A stretch of DNA of 64,000 bases from Candidatus Epilinea brevis (GCA_016710785.1 JADJUE010000002.1:632430-696429), one strand, 5' to 3'; counted from the stretch's first letter, positions 39,461-47,924 are shown. Made by a program: numbers and translations. The notes: generated by a model from the letters alone, not told the origin.

Positions 39461-39775
39461 ATGCAACGGGTCAAGAAGGGTGACACGGTCGAGGTGCTCG
39501 GTGGCGATGACCGCGGTCGGCGCGGGGAGGTCAACTCTGTGTTTCCCAAGCGCGGGCGGGTGGTGGTCCACGGCATCAACCTGGTGAAGAAGCACCAGCG
39601 TCGTGCTGCGGGTGTGACCACTCAGTCGGGCATCATCGAGTTCGAGGCAGCCGTCGATCTGTCCAACGTTGCGCCCGTGTGTACGCATTGCGACAAATGG
39701 ACGCGAGTCGGTTACAGCGACGCCGGCGAACGCAAGGTGCGCATCTGCCGCCGCTGCGGCAACCCCCTGGATTGA
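39461..39775 (+). CDS. rplX: Large-subunit ribosomal protein uL24, zinc-ribbon form
   Basis: 104 residues. uL24 is an assembly initiator at the exit-tunnel rim. The KOW motif is GDDRGRRGEVNSVFPKRGRVVV, followed by GINLVKKHQR. The C-terminal part holds two Cys pairs (CTHC near residue 72 and CRRC near 97), a zinc ribbon found in many bacterial L24 proteins. Ten bases separate it from rplN and eleven from rplE. Confidence 0.95.
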   Translation: MQRVKKGDTVEVLGGDDRGRRGEVNSVFPKRGRVVVHGINLVKKHQRRAAGVTTQSGIIEFEAAVDLSNVAPVCTHCDKWTRVGYSDAGERKVRICRRCGNPLD

Positions 39776-39786
39776 CGGAGCGAGCG

Positions 39787-40323
39787 ATGGGACTGAAAGA
39801 ACGGTTCAACAAGGAGATCGTGCCGGCATTGATGGCTGAGTTCGGCTACGACTCGGTCATGCAGGTGCCGCAATTGGAGAAAGTGGTCTTGAACATCGGC
39901 CTCGGCGAGGCGTTGACCAACGCCAAGGCCTTGGATTTCGCGACCAATGACCTTGCGCTGATCACCGGCCAGAAGCCGGTGATCACCAAGGCCAAGAAGA
40001 GCATCGCCAGCTTCAAGCTGCGCGAAGGAAACCCGATCGGCGCCCGTGTGACGCTGCGCGGCAAGCAGATGTACCACTTTCTGGAGCGACTGCTCCTGGT
40101 GGCCTTGCCGCGCACGCGCGACTTCCGCGGTGTCAATCCCAATGCCTTTGACGGTCGAGGCAACTACACGCTGGGGATCCGCGAACAGCTGATCTTCCCG
40201 GAAATCGAATACGACAAGATCGATCGCGTGCGCGGCTTGGAGCTCTCGATCGTGACCACGGCCCATACAGACGACGAGGCGCGGCGCTTGCTCAGTCTGT
40301 TGGGCATGCCGTTCCGGCGCTAG
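39787..40323 (+). CDS. rplE: Large-subunit ribosomal protein uL5
   Basis: 178 residues starting at the ATG at 39787, with a GGAGCGAG site; the frame further upstream lies within rplX. uL5 binds 5S rRNA and touches the P-site tRNA. Typical segments: MQVPQLEKVVLNIGLGEA, ITGQKPVITKAKKSIASFKLREG, PIGARVTLRG and the end IVTTAHTDDEARRLL. The length is canonical. Confidence 0.97.
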   Translation: MGLKERFNKEIVPALMAEFGYDSVMQVPQLEKVVLNIGLGEALTNAKALDFATNDLALITGQKPVITKAKKSIASFKLREGNPIGARVTLRGKQMYHFLERLLLVALPRTRDFRGVNPNAFDGRGNYTLGIREQLIFPEIEYDKIDRVRGLELSIVTTAHTDDEARRLLSLLGMPFRR

Positions 40324-40335
40324 TGGAGGAGCCCC

Positions 40336-40518
40336 ATGGCCAAGACCTGCATGATTTTTCGCGAACAGCGGCGCAAGTACCCTACCCAGGTGCGCAACCG
40401 CTGCGGTAAGTGTGGTCGCCCCCGCGGCTATATGCGCAAGTTCCGGCTCTGCCGGATCTGCTTCCGTGAGTTGGCCCTGGAGGGCATGGTCCCCGGGGTC
40501 GTGAAGTCCAGCTGGTGA
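40336..40518 (+). CDS. rpsN: Small-subunit ribosomal protein uS14, zinc-binding type
   Basis: 60 residues, the short form of uS14 with two Cys pairs (CGKC near residue 23 and CRIC near 39) that bind zinc. It lies in the 30S head near the A site. The sequence RCGKCGRPRGYMRKFRLCR is diagnostic of the zinc form, commonly the only form in Chloroflexota and Gram-positive bacteria. It sits between rplE and rpsH as expected. Confidence 0.96.
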   Translation: MAKTCMIFREQRRKYPTQVRNRCGKCGRPRGYMRKFRLCRICFRELALEGMVPGVVKSSW

Positions 40519-40546
40519 ACGGTAGCCAAAGGAGCGGAGCACAACG

Positions 40547-40945
40547 ATGAGTATGTCAGATCCCATCGCGGACATGCTGACCCGCATCCGTAACGCGGCC
40601 GAACGCCGGCACGCGACGGTAGCGATTCCGGCGTCCACGATCAAGCAATCGATCGCTGACATCTTGCAGCGGGAAGGCTACATCGACGGCTTTGATGTTG
40701 TCGAGAGCGGTCCCCATCACAACCTGCGGATCAAGCTGAAGTATGCGGCCGACAAGCGCTCGGTCATCAGCCATCTGGAGCGGGTGAGCAAGCCCGGCCG
40801 ACGCGTGTACACCAAGTATGCGGAAGTGCCGTGGATCCTCTCCGGCATGGGCGTGGCCATCCTGACCACCCCCAAGGGCGTGATGACCGGTACCGACGCC
40901 CGCCGGGCCAAGGTAGGCGGCGAGATTCTCTGTTACGTGTGGTAG
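40547..40945 (+). CDS. rpsH: Small-subunit ribosomal protein uS8
   Basis: 132 residues. uS8 binds the central domain of 16S rRNA and, in E. coli, represses the spc operon. It begins MSMSDPIADMLTRIRNA and ends with the signature GVMTGTDARRAKVGGEILCYVW. The LRIKLKYAADKRSVI part is also typical. An AAAGGAGCGGAG site lies just before the ATG. A 69-base gap to rplF shows no clear secondary structure. Confidence 0.97.
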   Translation: MSMSDPIADMLTRIRNAAERRHATVAIPASTIKQSIADILQREGYIDGFDVVESGPHHNLRIKLKYAADKRSVISHLERVSKPGRRVYTKYAEVPWILSGMGVAILTTPKGVMTGTDARRAKVGGEILCYVW

Positions 40946-41014
40946 GAAGCGCACGCCGGCGGCAGGCTCCGATGGGGCGGGCCGTCACGTGCTCAAGGCG
41001 AAGGAAGTGGAACG

Positions 41015-41563
41015 ATGTCGCGCATTGGAAAGCAACCAGTGCCGGTGCCGGACGGGGTGGAGATCACCATCGACGGCTCCCGGGTCACGGTAAAGAGCAA
41101 ATTGGGCCAGTTGGAGCGGTCCATTCATCCGTCCATCCGGCTGGTCCGGGAGGGCGGCGACCTCTTGGTTCAGCGCCAGAGCGATACGATGCAAGACCGT
41201 GCCCTGCACGGCCTTACGCGCGCTCTGGTGGCCAACATGGTCACCGGCGTCGCCCAAGGCTTCAGCAAGGTGCTGCTGATCGAGGGCACGGGCTACCGCG
41301 CTGAGACGCAGGGCGACGCCCTCGTGCTCAACGTCGGCTATTCGCACCCGGTTCGGGTGGAGCCCAAGCTCGGCATCACCTTCTTGGCCGATGATCGCGG
41401 CAAGAAGGTGACGGTAAGCGGGATCGACAAAGAGGCGGTGGGCCAGGTGGCCCACAACATTCGGATGGTCCGACCACCGGAGCCTTACAAGGGCAAGGGC
41501 ATCCGCTACGACAACGAGATCGTCCGCCGCAAGGCCGGCAAGTCCGGAAAGGCAGGTGCATGA
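41015..41563 (+). CDS. rplF: Large-subunit ribosomal protein uL6
   Basis: 182 residues. uL6 lies near the GTPase-associated centre and supports EF-G function. Typical parts: MSRIGKQPVPVPDGVEI, VTGVAQGFSKVLLIEGTGYRA and the C-terminal signature PPEPYKGKGIRYDNEIVRRK. The stop codon overlaps the rplR start by four bases, so translation is coupled. Confidence 0.97.
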   Translation: MSRIGKQPVPVPDGVEITIDGSRVTVKSKLGQLERSIHPSIRLVREGGDLLVQRQSDTMQDRALHGLTRALVANMVTGVAQGFSKVLLIEGTGYRAETQGDALVLNVGYSHPVRVEPKLGITFLADDRGKKVTVSGIDKEAVGQVAHNIRMVRPPEPYKGKGIRYDNEIVRRKAGKSGKAGA

Positions 41564-41937
41564 TGGGGCGCAACATCGCTGGTCCGCGACGCGAGGCGCG
41601 GATCCGGCGGCACCAGCGGGTGCGAAAGAGCATTGCCGGCGTGGCTGAACGGCCGCGTCTGGCTGTATTCCGCAGCAACCTGCAGATCTATGCCCAGGTC
41701 ATCGACGACGAGGCGGGCCATACCATGGTCAGCGCTTCGACGTTGGATGGCGAGCTGGCGTCGGCCGTCGCCGGCAAGACGCGGCGCGAGCAGGCGGCGA
41801 TGGTCGGGCGCAGCGTCGCGGAACGTGCCTTGAAGGTCGGCATCGAGAGCGTGGTGTTCGACCGTGGTGGATTCCAGTACCATGGCCGGATCAAGGCCCT
41901 TGCCGATGCCGCCCGTGAAGCCGGTCTGAAGTTCTAA
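41560..41937 (+). CDS. rplR: Large-subunit ribosomal protein uL18
   Basis: 125 residues. uL18 binds 5S rRNA and carries it into the 50S subunit. Conserved segments: RRHQRVRKSIAGVAERPRLA, FRSNLQIYAQVIDDEAGHTM and the end FDRGGFQYHGRIKALADAAREAG. Two adjacent ATG codons (41560 and 41563) are possible starts. It lies 11 bases before rpsE, in the standard rplF-rplR-rpsE order. Confidence 0.96.
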   Translation: MMGRNIAGPRREARIRRHQRVRKSIAGVAERPRLAVFRSNLQIYAQVIDDEAGHTMVSASTLDGELASAVAGKTRREQAAMVGRSVAERALKVGIESVVFDRGGFQYHGRIKALADAAREAGLKF

Positions 41938-41948
41938 GGAAGACAACC

Positions 41949-42524
41949 ATGAGTGTGACCCAGGCAAGGACGGCAAAGGGGAAGCAGCCGCGTGAGCGGC
42001 GCGGCAGGCGCGAGCGCGAAGAGCCGGAGTTCGACGAGCGCGTGATCGACATCAACCGCACGGCCAAGGTGCTCAAGGGCGGTCGCCGCTTCGGCTTCCG
42101 CGCCTTGGTGGTGGTCGGCGACAACAAGGGCAAGGTCGGTGTGGCCATCGGCAAGGCCAACGAGGTGCCCGACGCCATCCGCAAGGCCATCGAGCGCGCC
42201 AAGCGGCGGATGATCAAGGTGCCCATCATCGAGCATACCATCCCGCATGTGGTCTCGACGCGCCATGCGGCGTCCAAGGTGACCCTGCGGCCAGCCGTTC
42301 CAGGCACCGGTGTGATCGCCGGTACCGGCGCACGTGACGTCCTGGAAGCCGCGGGCATCCGCGACATCCTGTCCAAGCGTCATGGCAGCAACAACATCCT
42401 CAACGTGACCGTCGGCACCTACATGGCTCTCAAAGAGCTGAAGGATCCGGCCGACGAGGCACGTCGCCGCGGCAAGCCCGTGGCGGAGATGATGCCCTTC
42501 TGGAGCCGACCCCATGGCAAGTGA
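41949..42524 (+). CDS. rpsE: Small-subunit ribosomal protein uS5
   Basis: 191 residues. uS5 affects translational accuracy and lines the mRNA entry channel. A basic and acidic N-terminal extension (REREEPEFDERVIDINR) precedes the double-stranded-RNA-binding fold with TAKVLKGGRRFGFRALVVVG, and then the AIGKANEVPDAIRKA and GVIAGTGARDVLEAAGI segments. The length is slightly above the norm. The end overlaps rpmD by 11 bases. Confidence 0.96.
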   Translation: MSVTQARTAKGKQPRERRGRREREEPEFDERVIDINRTAKVLKGGRRFGFRALVVVGDNKGKVGVAIGKANEVPDAIRKAIERAKRRMIKVPIIEHTIPHVVSTRHAASKVTLRPAVPGTGVIAGTGARDVLEAAGIRDILSKRHGSNNILNVTVGTYMALKELKDPADEARRRGKPVAEMMPFWSRPHGK

Positions 42525-42741
42525 ATCGACGAATCTGGTGAAGGTCACCTACGTCAAGAGTGCGATCGGCTATAGCCAGCGGCAGAAGGACACGGTCAAG
42601 TCGCTGGGTCTCAAGCATCTGGGCGACTCGGCCGTGCATGCCGACAGCCCGCCGATTCGCGGAATGTTGCGCGCGGTGAACCACCTGGTGTCAGCTGAGC
42701 CGATCGGCCAGGTCGACGTGGTACTGGAGTCGGGCTCCTGA
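42514..42741 (+). CDS. rpmD: Large-subunit ribosomal protein uL30
   Basis: 75 residues. uL30 is a small 50S protein that binds 23S rRNA near the GTPase-associated region. The VKVTYVKSAIGYSQRQKDTVKSLGL stretch (positions about 9-33) is typical; a short N-terminal extension (MASESTN) and a C-terminal tail flank it. It overlaps rpsE by 11 bases and is followed after 31 bases by rplO. Confidence 0.92.
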   Translation: MASESTNLVKVTYVKSAIGYSQRQKDTVKSLGLKHLGDSAVHADSPPIRGMLRAVNHLVSAEPIGQVDVVLESGS

Positions 42742-42772
42742 GCCCGGCCAACTTCTGGATGGGAGAGCTAAC

Positions 42773-43267
42773 GTGAAGCTACACGATCTGGCCCCGGATC
42801 CGGGTTCCCGACGCCCGCGCAAGCGCTTGGGTCTGGGGAACGGCGGAAAAGGGGGCACCTATGCCGGCCGCGGCACCAAGGGCCAAGGGGCCCGTGAGGG
42901 CGGCGGCAAGAAGGCCTATTTCGAGGGCGGTCAGTTGCCCTTTGTGCGGCGTTTGCCGTTCCGGCGCGGTTTCAAGGCGCCGTTCCGTGTCCACTACACG
43001 CCGGTGAATCTGGGCGATCTGGATTCGCATTTCAGCGTGGGTGCCGAAGTGACCGCCGAGACCCTGAAGGCAAGCGGCCTGCTCAGCGGCGTCCGCGAGC
43101 CCTACAAGATCCTGGCCGAGGGCAGCCTCAGCAAGGCGCTCAAGGTCCACGCGCCTCGCTTCGGCGTGAGCGCCCGCAGCGCCATTGAAGAGGCGGGCGG
43201 CGAATGCCTGTCCACCGAGGCGCCGGACCTCCGAGCCATCCTCCGGCATCGCCGCCCTCGCCATTGA
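42773..43267 (+). CDS. rplO: Large-subunit ribosomal protein uL15
   Basis: 164 residues beginning with GTG (preceded by GGGAGAG). uL15 is a late-assembly 50S protein that threads into 23S rRNA. The Gly-rich N-terminal arm (RPRKRLGLGNGGKGGTYAGR) and the GQLPFVRRLPFRRGFK segment are characteristic. The C-terminal part with KVHAPRFGVSARSAIEEAGG is typical, with a basic tail. secY follows after about 95 bases. Confidence 0.95.
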   Translation: MKLHDLAPDPGSRRPRKRLGLGNGGKGGTYAGRGTKGQGAREGGGKKAYFEGGQLPFVRRLPFRRGFKAPFRVHYTPVNLGDLDSHFSVGAEVTAETLKASGLLSGVREPYKILAEGSLSKALKVHAPRFGVSARSAIEEAGGECLSTEAPDLRAILRHRRPRH

Positions 43268-43363
43268 TCCGCAGGGCGCCTTCAGAGCGCCTGACCAGCA
43301 TCGACCCTTGACCGGGGAACCGTGGCCTCACCGGCCCGGCCCCGGTCATCAAGGAGCCCAACC

Positions 43364-44683
43364 ATGCTCGAAACCTTCAAGCGCGCCTTTGGCCTCCCGG
43401 ATCTCCGCCGGAGGCTGCTCTTCACCTTGGCGGTGCTCCTGATCTTCCGCTTCGCGGCCCATGTTCCGGTACCGGGACTCAACCAGTTGCAGCTGGACGC
43501 GCTCCTCAACCCGAGCTCGAACTCGGCCGGATCGCAGGCTGCGCGCTTCATCAACTTCTTGACCGGCGGAGCGCTCGAGCAGTTCTCGGTGATGACCCTG
43601 GGCGTGTACCCGTACATCACGGCGTCCATCATCATCTCGCTGCTCGCGCCGCTCATCCCCAGCCTGGAAGAGTTGCAGAAGGAAGGCGAGTCGGGGCGCA
43701 ACAAGATCAACCGCATGACCTATTGGTTGACGATTCCCCTGGCCGCATTGCAGGGCATCGCCAACATCGGGCTGGTCAACTCCAGCCTGGGTGGTACCGA
43801 TGCCCAAGTGGTGCAGTTCGGCGCGCGGTATCCGCTCAACACGGCCACGGTGCTCATCACCCTCCTGGGCGGGACGATGTTCGCCCTATGGTTGGGGGAG
43901 CGGATTACCGAGAAGGGCATCGGCAACGGCATCTCGATCATGATCTTCGGCGGGATCATCACCCAGGTCCCGCAGACCTTGCTGAGCCTGCTCAGCTCGG
44001 GACAGGTCTTCGCCCTCTTGATCGTCGTGCTGGTCACCGTGCTGACCGTGGCGCTGATCGTCTACATCCAGGAAGCGCATCGCCGCATCCCGGTGCAATA
44101 CGGTCGGCGGATGCGTGGCGCGCAGGTCTACGGCGGGCAGTCGACCTTCATTCCGCTGCGGGTCAATTCGGCGGGCATGATCCCCTTGATCTTCGCCAGC
44201 GCCCTGATGGTCTTCCCGCAGCTGCTGGCGCAGGTGCTCACCGGGCTGGAGCAGCCGCAGCTCAAGCGGGCGGGCGATACGATCGCCGAGCTGTTCAACC
44301 AGCAGAACAGCCCGTGGTGGATCATGTTCTTCGTCTTTGTGGTCCTGTTCACCTACTTCTATACCGACGTCGTGTTCCGTCAACAGGCGCTGCATGAGAC
44401 CCTGCAGCGCAACGGCGGATTCATTCCCGGCATCCGACCCGGCAAGCAGACGGAAGAATATCTGAGCCTGGTCATGCGCCGCATCACGTTTGCCGGAGCG
44501 GTATTCCTGGGGCTGGTGGCGGTGCTGCCGTTCATCGTCGCCAGGATCACCGGACTCAACACCAACGTCTCCATGTTGATCAGCGCCAGCGGGCTCTTGA
44601 TCGTGGTCGGCGTGGTTCTGGACACCATCAAGCAGCTGGAAGCCCAGCTCGCGATGCGGCATTACGAGGGATTCATCCGCTGA
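43364..44683 (+). CDS. secY: Preprotein translocase subunit SecY
   Basis: 439 residues, ten transmembrane helices, the channel of the Sec translocon. The start is the ATG at 43364 with AAGGAG at the right distance, not the GTG at 43322. Characteristic parts: RFAAHVPVPGLN in the first helix and plug region, the LGVYPYITASIIISLL segment of helix 2, the cytosolic loop YGRRMRGAQVYGGQST and the late FIPGIRPGKQTEEYL. Normally adk, map and infA follow; here rpmJ comes next instead. Confidence 0.97.
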   Translation: MLETFKRAFGLPDLRRRLLFTLAVLLIFRFAAHVPVPGLNQLQLDALLNPSSNSAGSQAARFINFLTGGALEQFSVMTLGVYPYITASIIISLLAPLIPSLEELQKEGESGRNKINRMTYWLTIPLAALQGIANIGLVNSSLGGTDAQVVQFGARYPLNTATVLITLLGGTMFALWLGERITEKGIGNGISIMIFGGIITQVPQTLLSLLSSGQVFALLIVVLVTVLTVALIVYIQEAHRRIPVQYGRRMRGAQVYGGQSTFIPLRVNSAGMIPLIFASALMVFPQLLAQVLTGLEQPQLKRAGDTIAELFNQQNSPWWIMFFVFVVLFTYFYTDVVFRQQALHETLQRNGGFIPGIRPGKQTEEYLSLVMRRITFAGAVFLGLVAVLPFIVARITGLNTNVSMLISASGLLIVVGVVLDTIKQLEAQLAMRHYEGFIR

Positions 44684-44687
44684 GGCC

Positions 44688-44715
44688 TTGACCTCAGCGG
44701 TTACTCTGCTATCAT
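44688..44715 (+). promoter_or_regulatory. Promoter of the rpmJ-rpsM-rpsK-rpoA operon
   Basis: TTGACC (44688-44693), a 16-base spacer and TATCAT (44710-44715) start five bases after the secY stop codon. The gap to rpmJ also contains TATCAT (44710-44715) pairing with ATGATA (44742-44747) around a GCCC-TTC-GGGC hairpin, which might regulate the leader. This supports an independent alpha-operon transcript. Confidence 0.65.
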
Positions 44716-44769
44716 CAGGTTTTGCCCTTCGGGCCAAGGCCATGATACCAGGCTCCATGGAGTAGGACG

Positions 44770-44883
44770 ATGAAGGTTCGACCTAGCGTCAAGCGACGCT
44801 GTGAAAAATGCAAGGTAATCCGCCGCCACGGCCGGGTGATCGTCATCTGCGAGAACCCGAAGCACAAGCAGCGGCAGGGCTAA
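44770..44883 (+). CDS. rpmJ: Large-subunit ribosomal protein bL36
   Basis: 37-residue protein, zinc-binding form. It begins MKVRPSVKRRCEKCK and ends CENPKHKQRQG: three Cys (positions 11, 14, 27) and a His provide the zinc site. It lies near the peptidyl-transferase region of the 50S subunit. The ATG follows a promoter and a possible leader hairpin; rpsM begins 14 bases after the stop codon with AAAGGAG in between. infA, which often precedes rpmJ, is missing here. Confidence 0.96.
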   Translation: MKVRPSVKRRCEKCKVIRRHGRVIVICENPKHKQRQG

Positions 44884-44897
44884 AGGAGCGATCGATC

Positions 44898-45275
44898 ATG
44901 GCTCGTATTGCAGGTGTTGACCTGCCGCGCGACAAGCGCTCGGTTGTGGCCTTGACCTACATCTTCGGAATCGGTTCGACGCGCAGCAAGGAGATCCTTG
45001 CTGCGACCGGCATCGACGAATCCACTCGGATCAACCAGTTGACCGAGGAGGAGGTCCGTCGCCTCCGCAACCATATCGAACAGACCTACAAGGTGGAAGG
45101 TGACCTGCGGCGCGAGTTGCAGCAGGCCATCAAGCGCCTGACGGAAATCGGCTGCTACCGGGGGTTGCGCCATCGTCGGCGGCTTCCGGCCCGCGGACAG
45201 CGCACGCGAACCAACGCGCGTACCATGCGCGGGCCGCGCAAGACGGTGCCCGGGCGGCGCAAGGCCGGCAAGTGA
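44898..45275 (+). CDS. rpsM: Small-subunit ribosomal protein uS13
   Basis: 125 residues from the ATG at 44898. uS13 sits in the 30S head and forms bridges to the 50S subunit. Typical segments: MARIAGVDLPRDKRSVVALT, FGIGSTRSKEIL and the C-terminal RGLRHRRRLPARGQRTRTNA. The frame runs further upstream through rpmJ, but the AAAGGAG site supports this start. rpsK follows after 57 bases. Confidence 0.97.
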   Translation: MARIAGVDLPRDKRSVVALTYIFGIGSTRSKEILAATGIDESTRINQLTEEEVRRLRNHIEQTYKVEGDLRRELQQAIKRLTEIGCYRGLRHRRRLPARGQRTRTNARTMRGPRKTVPGRRKAGK

Positions 45276-45332
45276 TGCCGGCTCTGGTCTACCACACAAT
45301 GTGCTTCGCAGCAGGACAAGGAGCGGTCTAGC

Positions 45333-45737
45333 ATGGCGCGACGCAAGGTCACGCCCACCCGCCGCGGCTCGCGGCGGGTGGTCAAGAGGAACATCCCTTC
45401 GGGGCAGGCGCATATCAGCGCCACCTTCAACAACACCATCGTCACCATCACGGACCCCAGCGGCAACGCCATTGCCTGGGCCAGTGCGGGTACCTCGGGT
45501 TTCAAGGGCTCGCGCAAGAGCACGCCCTATGCCGCGCAGCTCGCTGCTGAGAATGCAGCGCGTTCGGCCACGGATCAGGGCATGCGCGAGGTCGAGGTGT
45601 TCGTGAAGGGGCCTGGCCCCGGACGCGACGCCGCCATCCGTTCCATCCAGCAGGGTGGGCTGACGGTTCGGGTCATCACCGACGTCACGCCCATCCCGCA
45701 CAATGGTTGCCGACCGCGCAAGAAGCGCCGCGTCTGA
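45333..45737 (+). CDS. rpsK: Small-subunit ribosomal protein uS11
   Basis: 134 residues. uS11 lines the platform of the 30S subunit near the E site. Typical segments: GQAHISATFNNTIVTITDPSGN, FKGSRKSTPYAAQLAAENAA and the end VRVITDVTPIPHNGCRPRKKRRV. rpsD, which follows rpsK in most bacteria, is absent; rpoA comes directly afterwards. Confidence 0.97.
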   Translation: MARRKVTPTRRGSRRVVKRNIPSGQAHISATFNNTIVTITDPSGNAIAWASAGTSGFKGSRKSTPYAAQLAAENAARSATDQGMREVEVFVKGPGPGRDAAIRSIQQGGLTVRVITDVTPIPHNGCRPRKKRRV

Positions 45738-45757
45738 TCGAGAGCGGGGGAACACTC

Positions 45758-46744
45758 TTGGAAGCCATGCAAAACTCGGAACAGACACGCATCGAAATCG
45801 ACCGCTCGACGGAGAACTACGGGCGCATCGTCGTCGGCCCTCTCGAGGGCGGCTACGGCACGACCCTGGGCAATGCGCTGCGACGCACGTTGATTGCCAG
45901 CATCGGCGGCGCGGCGATCACCAGCGTCAAGATCGCTGACGTCTACCACGAATTCTCGGTCATCCCGCATGCGCGGGAAGACACGACGCGCCTGCTGCTG
46001 AACCTCAAGCAGGTGCGCTTCCGCCCCATGGTGGATGGCGAGCATGAGTGGCGGGTCAGCCTCATGGCCTCCGGCGAAGGCCTGGTCACGGCTGCCGACC
46101 TGCAGCTTCCGTCCGATCTGGAAGTGGTCAACCCGGAACAGCCGATCCTTACCCTGGACTCCCATGACGCCGACCTGCACATGGAGTTCGTCGTGCGCAC
46201 CGGCCGCGGCTATTCGCCGGCGGACGAGCGGGGGCGGCTGGCCATCGGCGAACTGCCGGTGGATGCCATCTTCAGTCCGGTGCGGCGGGTGGCCTTCGAT
46301 GTCTACAAGACCCGCGTGGGCCGACTCTCCAACTATGACAGCCTGATCCTGGAGATCTGGACCGACGGGTCGGTGTCGCCCAGCGACGCGCTCACGGAGT
46401 CAGCCACCATCCTGGCCACCAAGTTCGGGTTCATCGCCGGCTACGGCACGGAGCCGCTGCGTGCGGTGCCCAGCGACCAGGGCAACATCCCGCCGCAGAT
46501 CTACGAGACGCCCATCGAGGAGCTGGACCTGTCGGTTCGCGCCTACAACTGCCTGAAGCGGGCCGGCTTGACCCGGGTCGGCGAGATCCTGGACCGCATG
46601 TCCCAGGGTCCCGATGAGATGCTGGTCATCCGCAACTTCGGGCAGAAGTCGCTCGACGAGCTGAAGGTGGCGCTGATCGGCAAGGGATTCGATGAGCATC
46701 TGCAGGCCGCGCTGTCAGCGGCCGGCAATGGAAACAAGGAGTAG
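45758..46744 (+). CDS. rpoA: DNA-directed RNA polymerase subunit α
   Basis: About 328 residues. The α dimer nucleates RNA polymerase assembly, and its C-terminal domain touches promoter DNA and activators. The N-terminal domain shows YGTTLGNALRRTLIAS and the later GRGYSPADERG, the C-terminal domain starts near VRAYNCLKRAGLTRVGEIL. I prefer the TTG at 45758, seven bases after GGGGG; the ATG at 45767 is too far from this site and the frame upstream to 45707 lies within rpsK. Confidence 0.95.
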   Translation: MEAMQNSEQTRIEIDRSTENYGRIVVGPLEGGYGTTLGNALRRTLIASIGGAAITSVKIADVYHEFSVIPHAREDTTRLLLNLKQVRFRPMVDGEHEWRVSLMASGEGLVTAADLQLPSDLEVVNPEQPILTLDSHDADLHMEFVVRTGRGYSPADERGRLAIGELPVDAIFSPVRRVAFDVYKTRVGRLSNYDSLILEIWTDGSVSPSDALTESATILATKFGFIAGYGTEPLRAVPSDQGNIPPQIYETPIEELDLSVRAYNCLKRAGLTRVGEILDRMSQGPDEMLVIRNFGQKSLDELKVALIGKGFDEHLQAALSAAGNGNKE

Positions 46745-46747
46745 TCC

Positions 46748-47101
46748 GTGAGGCACGGCAAGTCGGGGGTCAAGCTGGGGCGGTCGAATGCCCATCGCAA
46801 GATGCTCATTCGCACGCTGATGACCCAACTTTTCAAGCATGAGCGGATCAAGACGACCGAAGCCAAGGCCCGCGCCATCCGGCGTGAGGCTGAGGGTTTG
46901 ATCCGCATGGCCACGAAGGGCGACCTCCATGCTCGGCGCCAGATCATGAAGGTGATCCAGGACCGAGCGGTGGTGGAGAAGCTGATCCACGTGATCGGAC
47001 CCGACATGGCGCAGCGACCGGGGGGCTATACGCGGGTGATCAAGCTGGGTCCGCGCCTGGGTGACGCCGCGCCGATGGTGTTCGTCGAGCTTGTCGAGTA
47101 G
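46748..47101 (+). CDS. rplQ: Large-subunit ribosomal protein bL17
   Basis: 117 residues with GTG start, three bases after the rpoA stop codon. bL17 surrounds the exit tunnel. Conserved segments: MRHGKSGVKLGRSNAHRKML, LFKHERIKTTEAKARAIR and the end RPGGYTRVIKLGPRLGDAAPM. Position directly after rpoA is universal in bacteria. The end overlaps the likely start of truA. Confidence 0.96.
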   Translation: MRHGKSGVKLGRSNAHRKMLIRTLMTQLFKHERIKTTEAKARAIRREAEGLIRMATKGDLHARRQIMKVIQDRAVVEKLIHVIGPDMAQRPGGYTRVIKLGPRLGDAAPMVFVELVE

Positions 47102-47924
47102 CGAGGGCAACGCGCGAGTTCGGGCCGTCCTGTCCTATGACGGCACGGACTTCGCTGGATACCAGGTGCAGCCCGGGCGCCGTACGGTGCAAGGGCTGTT
47201 GCAGGAAGGGCTGCTGCGCATCTGCGGGGAGCCCATGACGGTGACGGGAGCCGGTCGGACGGACGCAGGCGTTCACGCCGCCGGTCAGGTCGTGCACTTT
47301 GACAGTCGATGGTCCGAAAGCCACGTGGTTCTGCTGCGAGCTTGGAATGCGGTCCTGCCGCGCGATCTGGTGATCGTGAGCCTGGATGCGGCGCCGCCAG
47401 GCTTCCATGCCCGTTTCAGCGCCACGTCACGGACCTACACCTATACCCTGCTCTGTCGTGAGCAGCGCGATCCCTTGCGTCGGCGCAGCAGCTTGCAGGT
47501 GGCCAAGCCCTTGGATCGCGTCGCCATGCGTGAAGCGGCGGCCTGTCTGATCGGCACGCATGACTTCGGCGCCTTCGGGCGGCCGATGCGGCCCGATGGC
47601 AGCACGGTGCGCCAACTCTGGCGCTGCGACCTGGAAGAGGACGGTGACCTGATCCGCGTGACGGTGGCGGGCAATGCCTTTCTCAGGCATCAGGTGCGGC
47701 GGATGGTGGGGGTTCTGATCGATGTCGGCCGGGGGCAAACCGGTCCGGCAGATGTGGCGGAAGCGGTTGCCGGCCGGCCTGGGCCGGTGCGGCCGCGGCG
47801 GGTTCCCCCGCAGGGCCTGGTGCTGGTGGCCGTGGGCTATCCAGCGGATGACGAGATCGCGGCGGCCGCTCGGCGGCCTGCCTGGACGGGAGATGAAGAC
47901 GATGATCAAGACCTATACGCCTAA
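47091..47924 (+). CDS. truA: tRNA pseudouridine synthase A
   Basis: About 277 residues. TruA changes uridines 38-40 of the anticodon stem-loop of tRNAs to pseudouridine. The catalytic Asp lies in GAGRTDAGVHA (about residue 50); other family parts are YDGTDFAGYQVQPGRRTVQG and AFLRHQVRRMVGVLIDVGRG. The start is uncertain: TTG at 47091 (overlap of 11 bases with rplQ) or GTG at 47061. The position after rplQ and before rplM-rpsI is common. Confidence 0.9.
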   Translation: MSSSEGNARVRAVLSYDGTDFAGYQVQPGRRTVQGLLQEGLLRICGEPMTVTGAGRTDAGVHAAGQVVHFDSRWSESHVVLLRAWNAVLPRDLVIVSLDAAPPGFHARFSATSRTYTYTLLCREQRDPLRRRSSLQVAKPLDRVAMREAAACLIGTHDFGAFGRPMRPDGSTVRQLWRCDLEEDGDLIRVTVAGNAFLRHQVRRMVGVLIDVGRGQTGPADVAEAVAGRPGPVRPRRVPPQGLVLVAVGYPADDEIAAAARRPAWTGDEDDDQDLYA

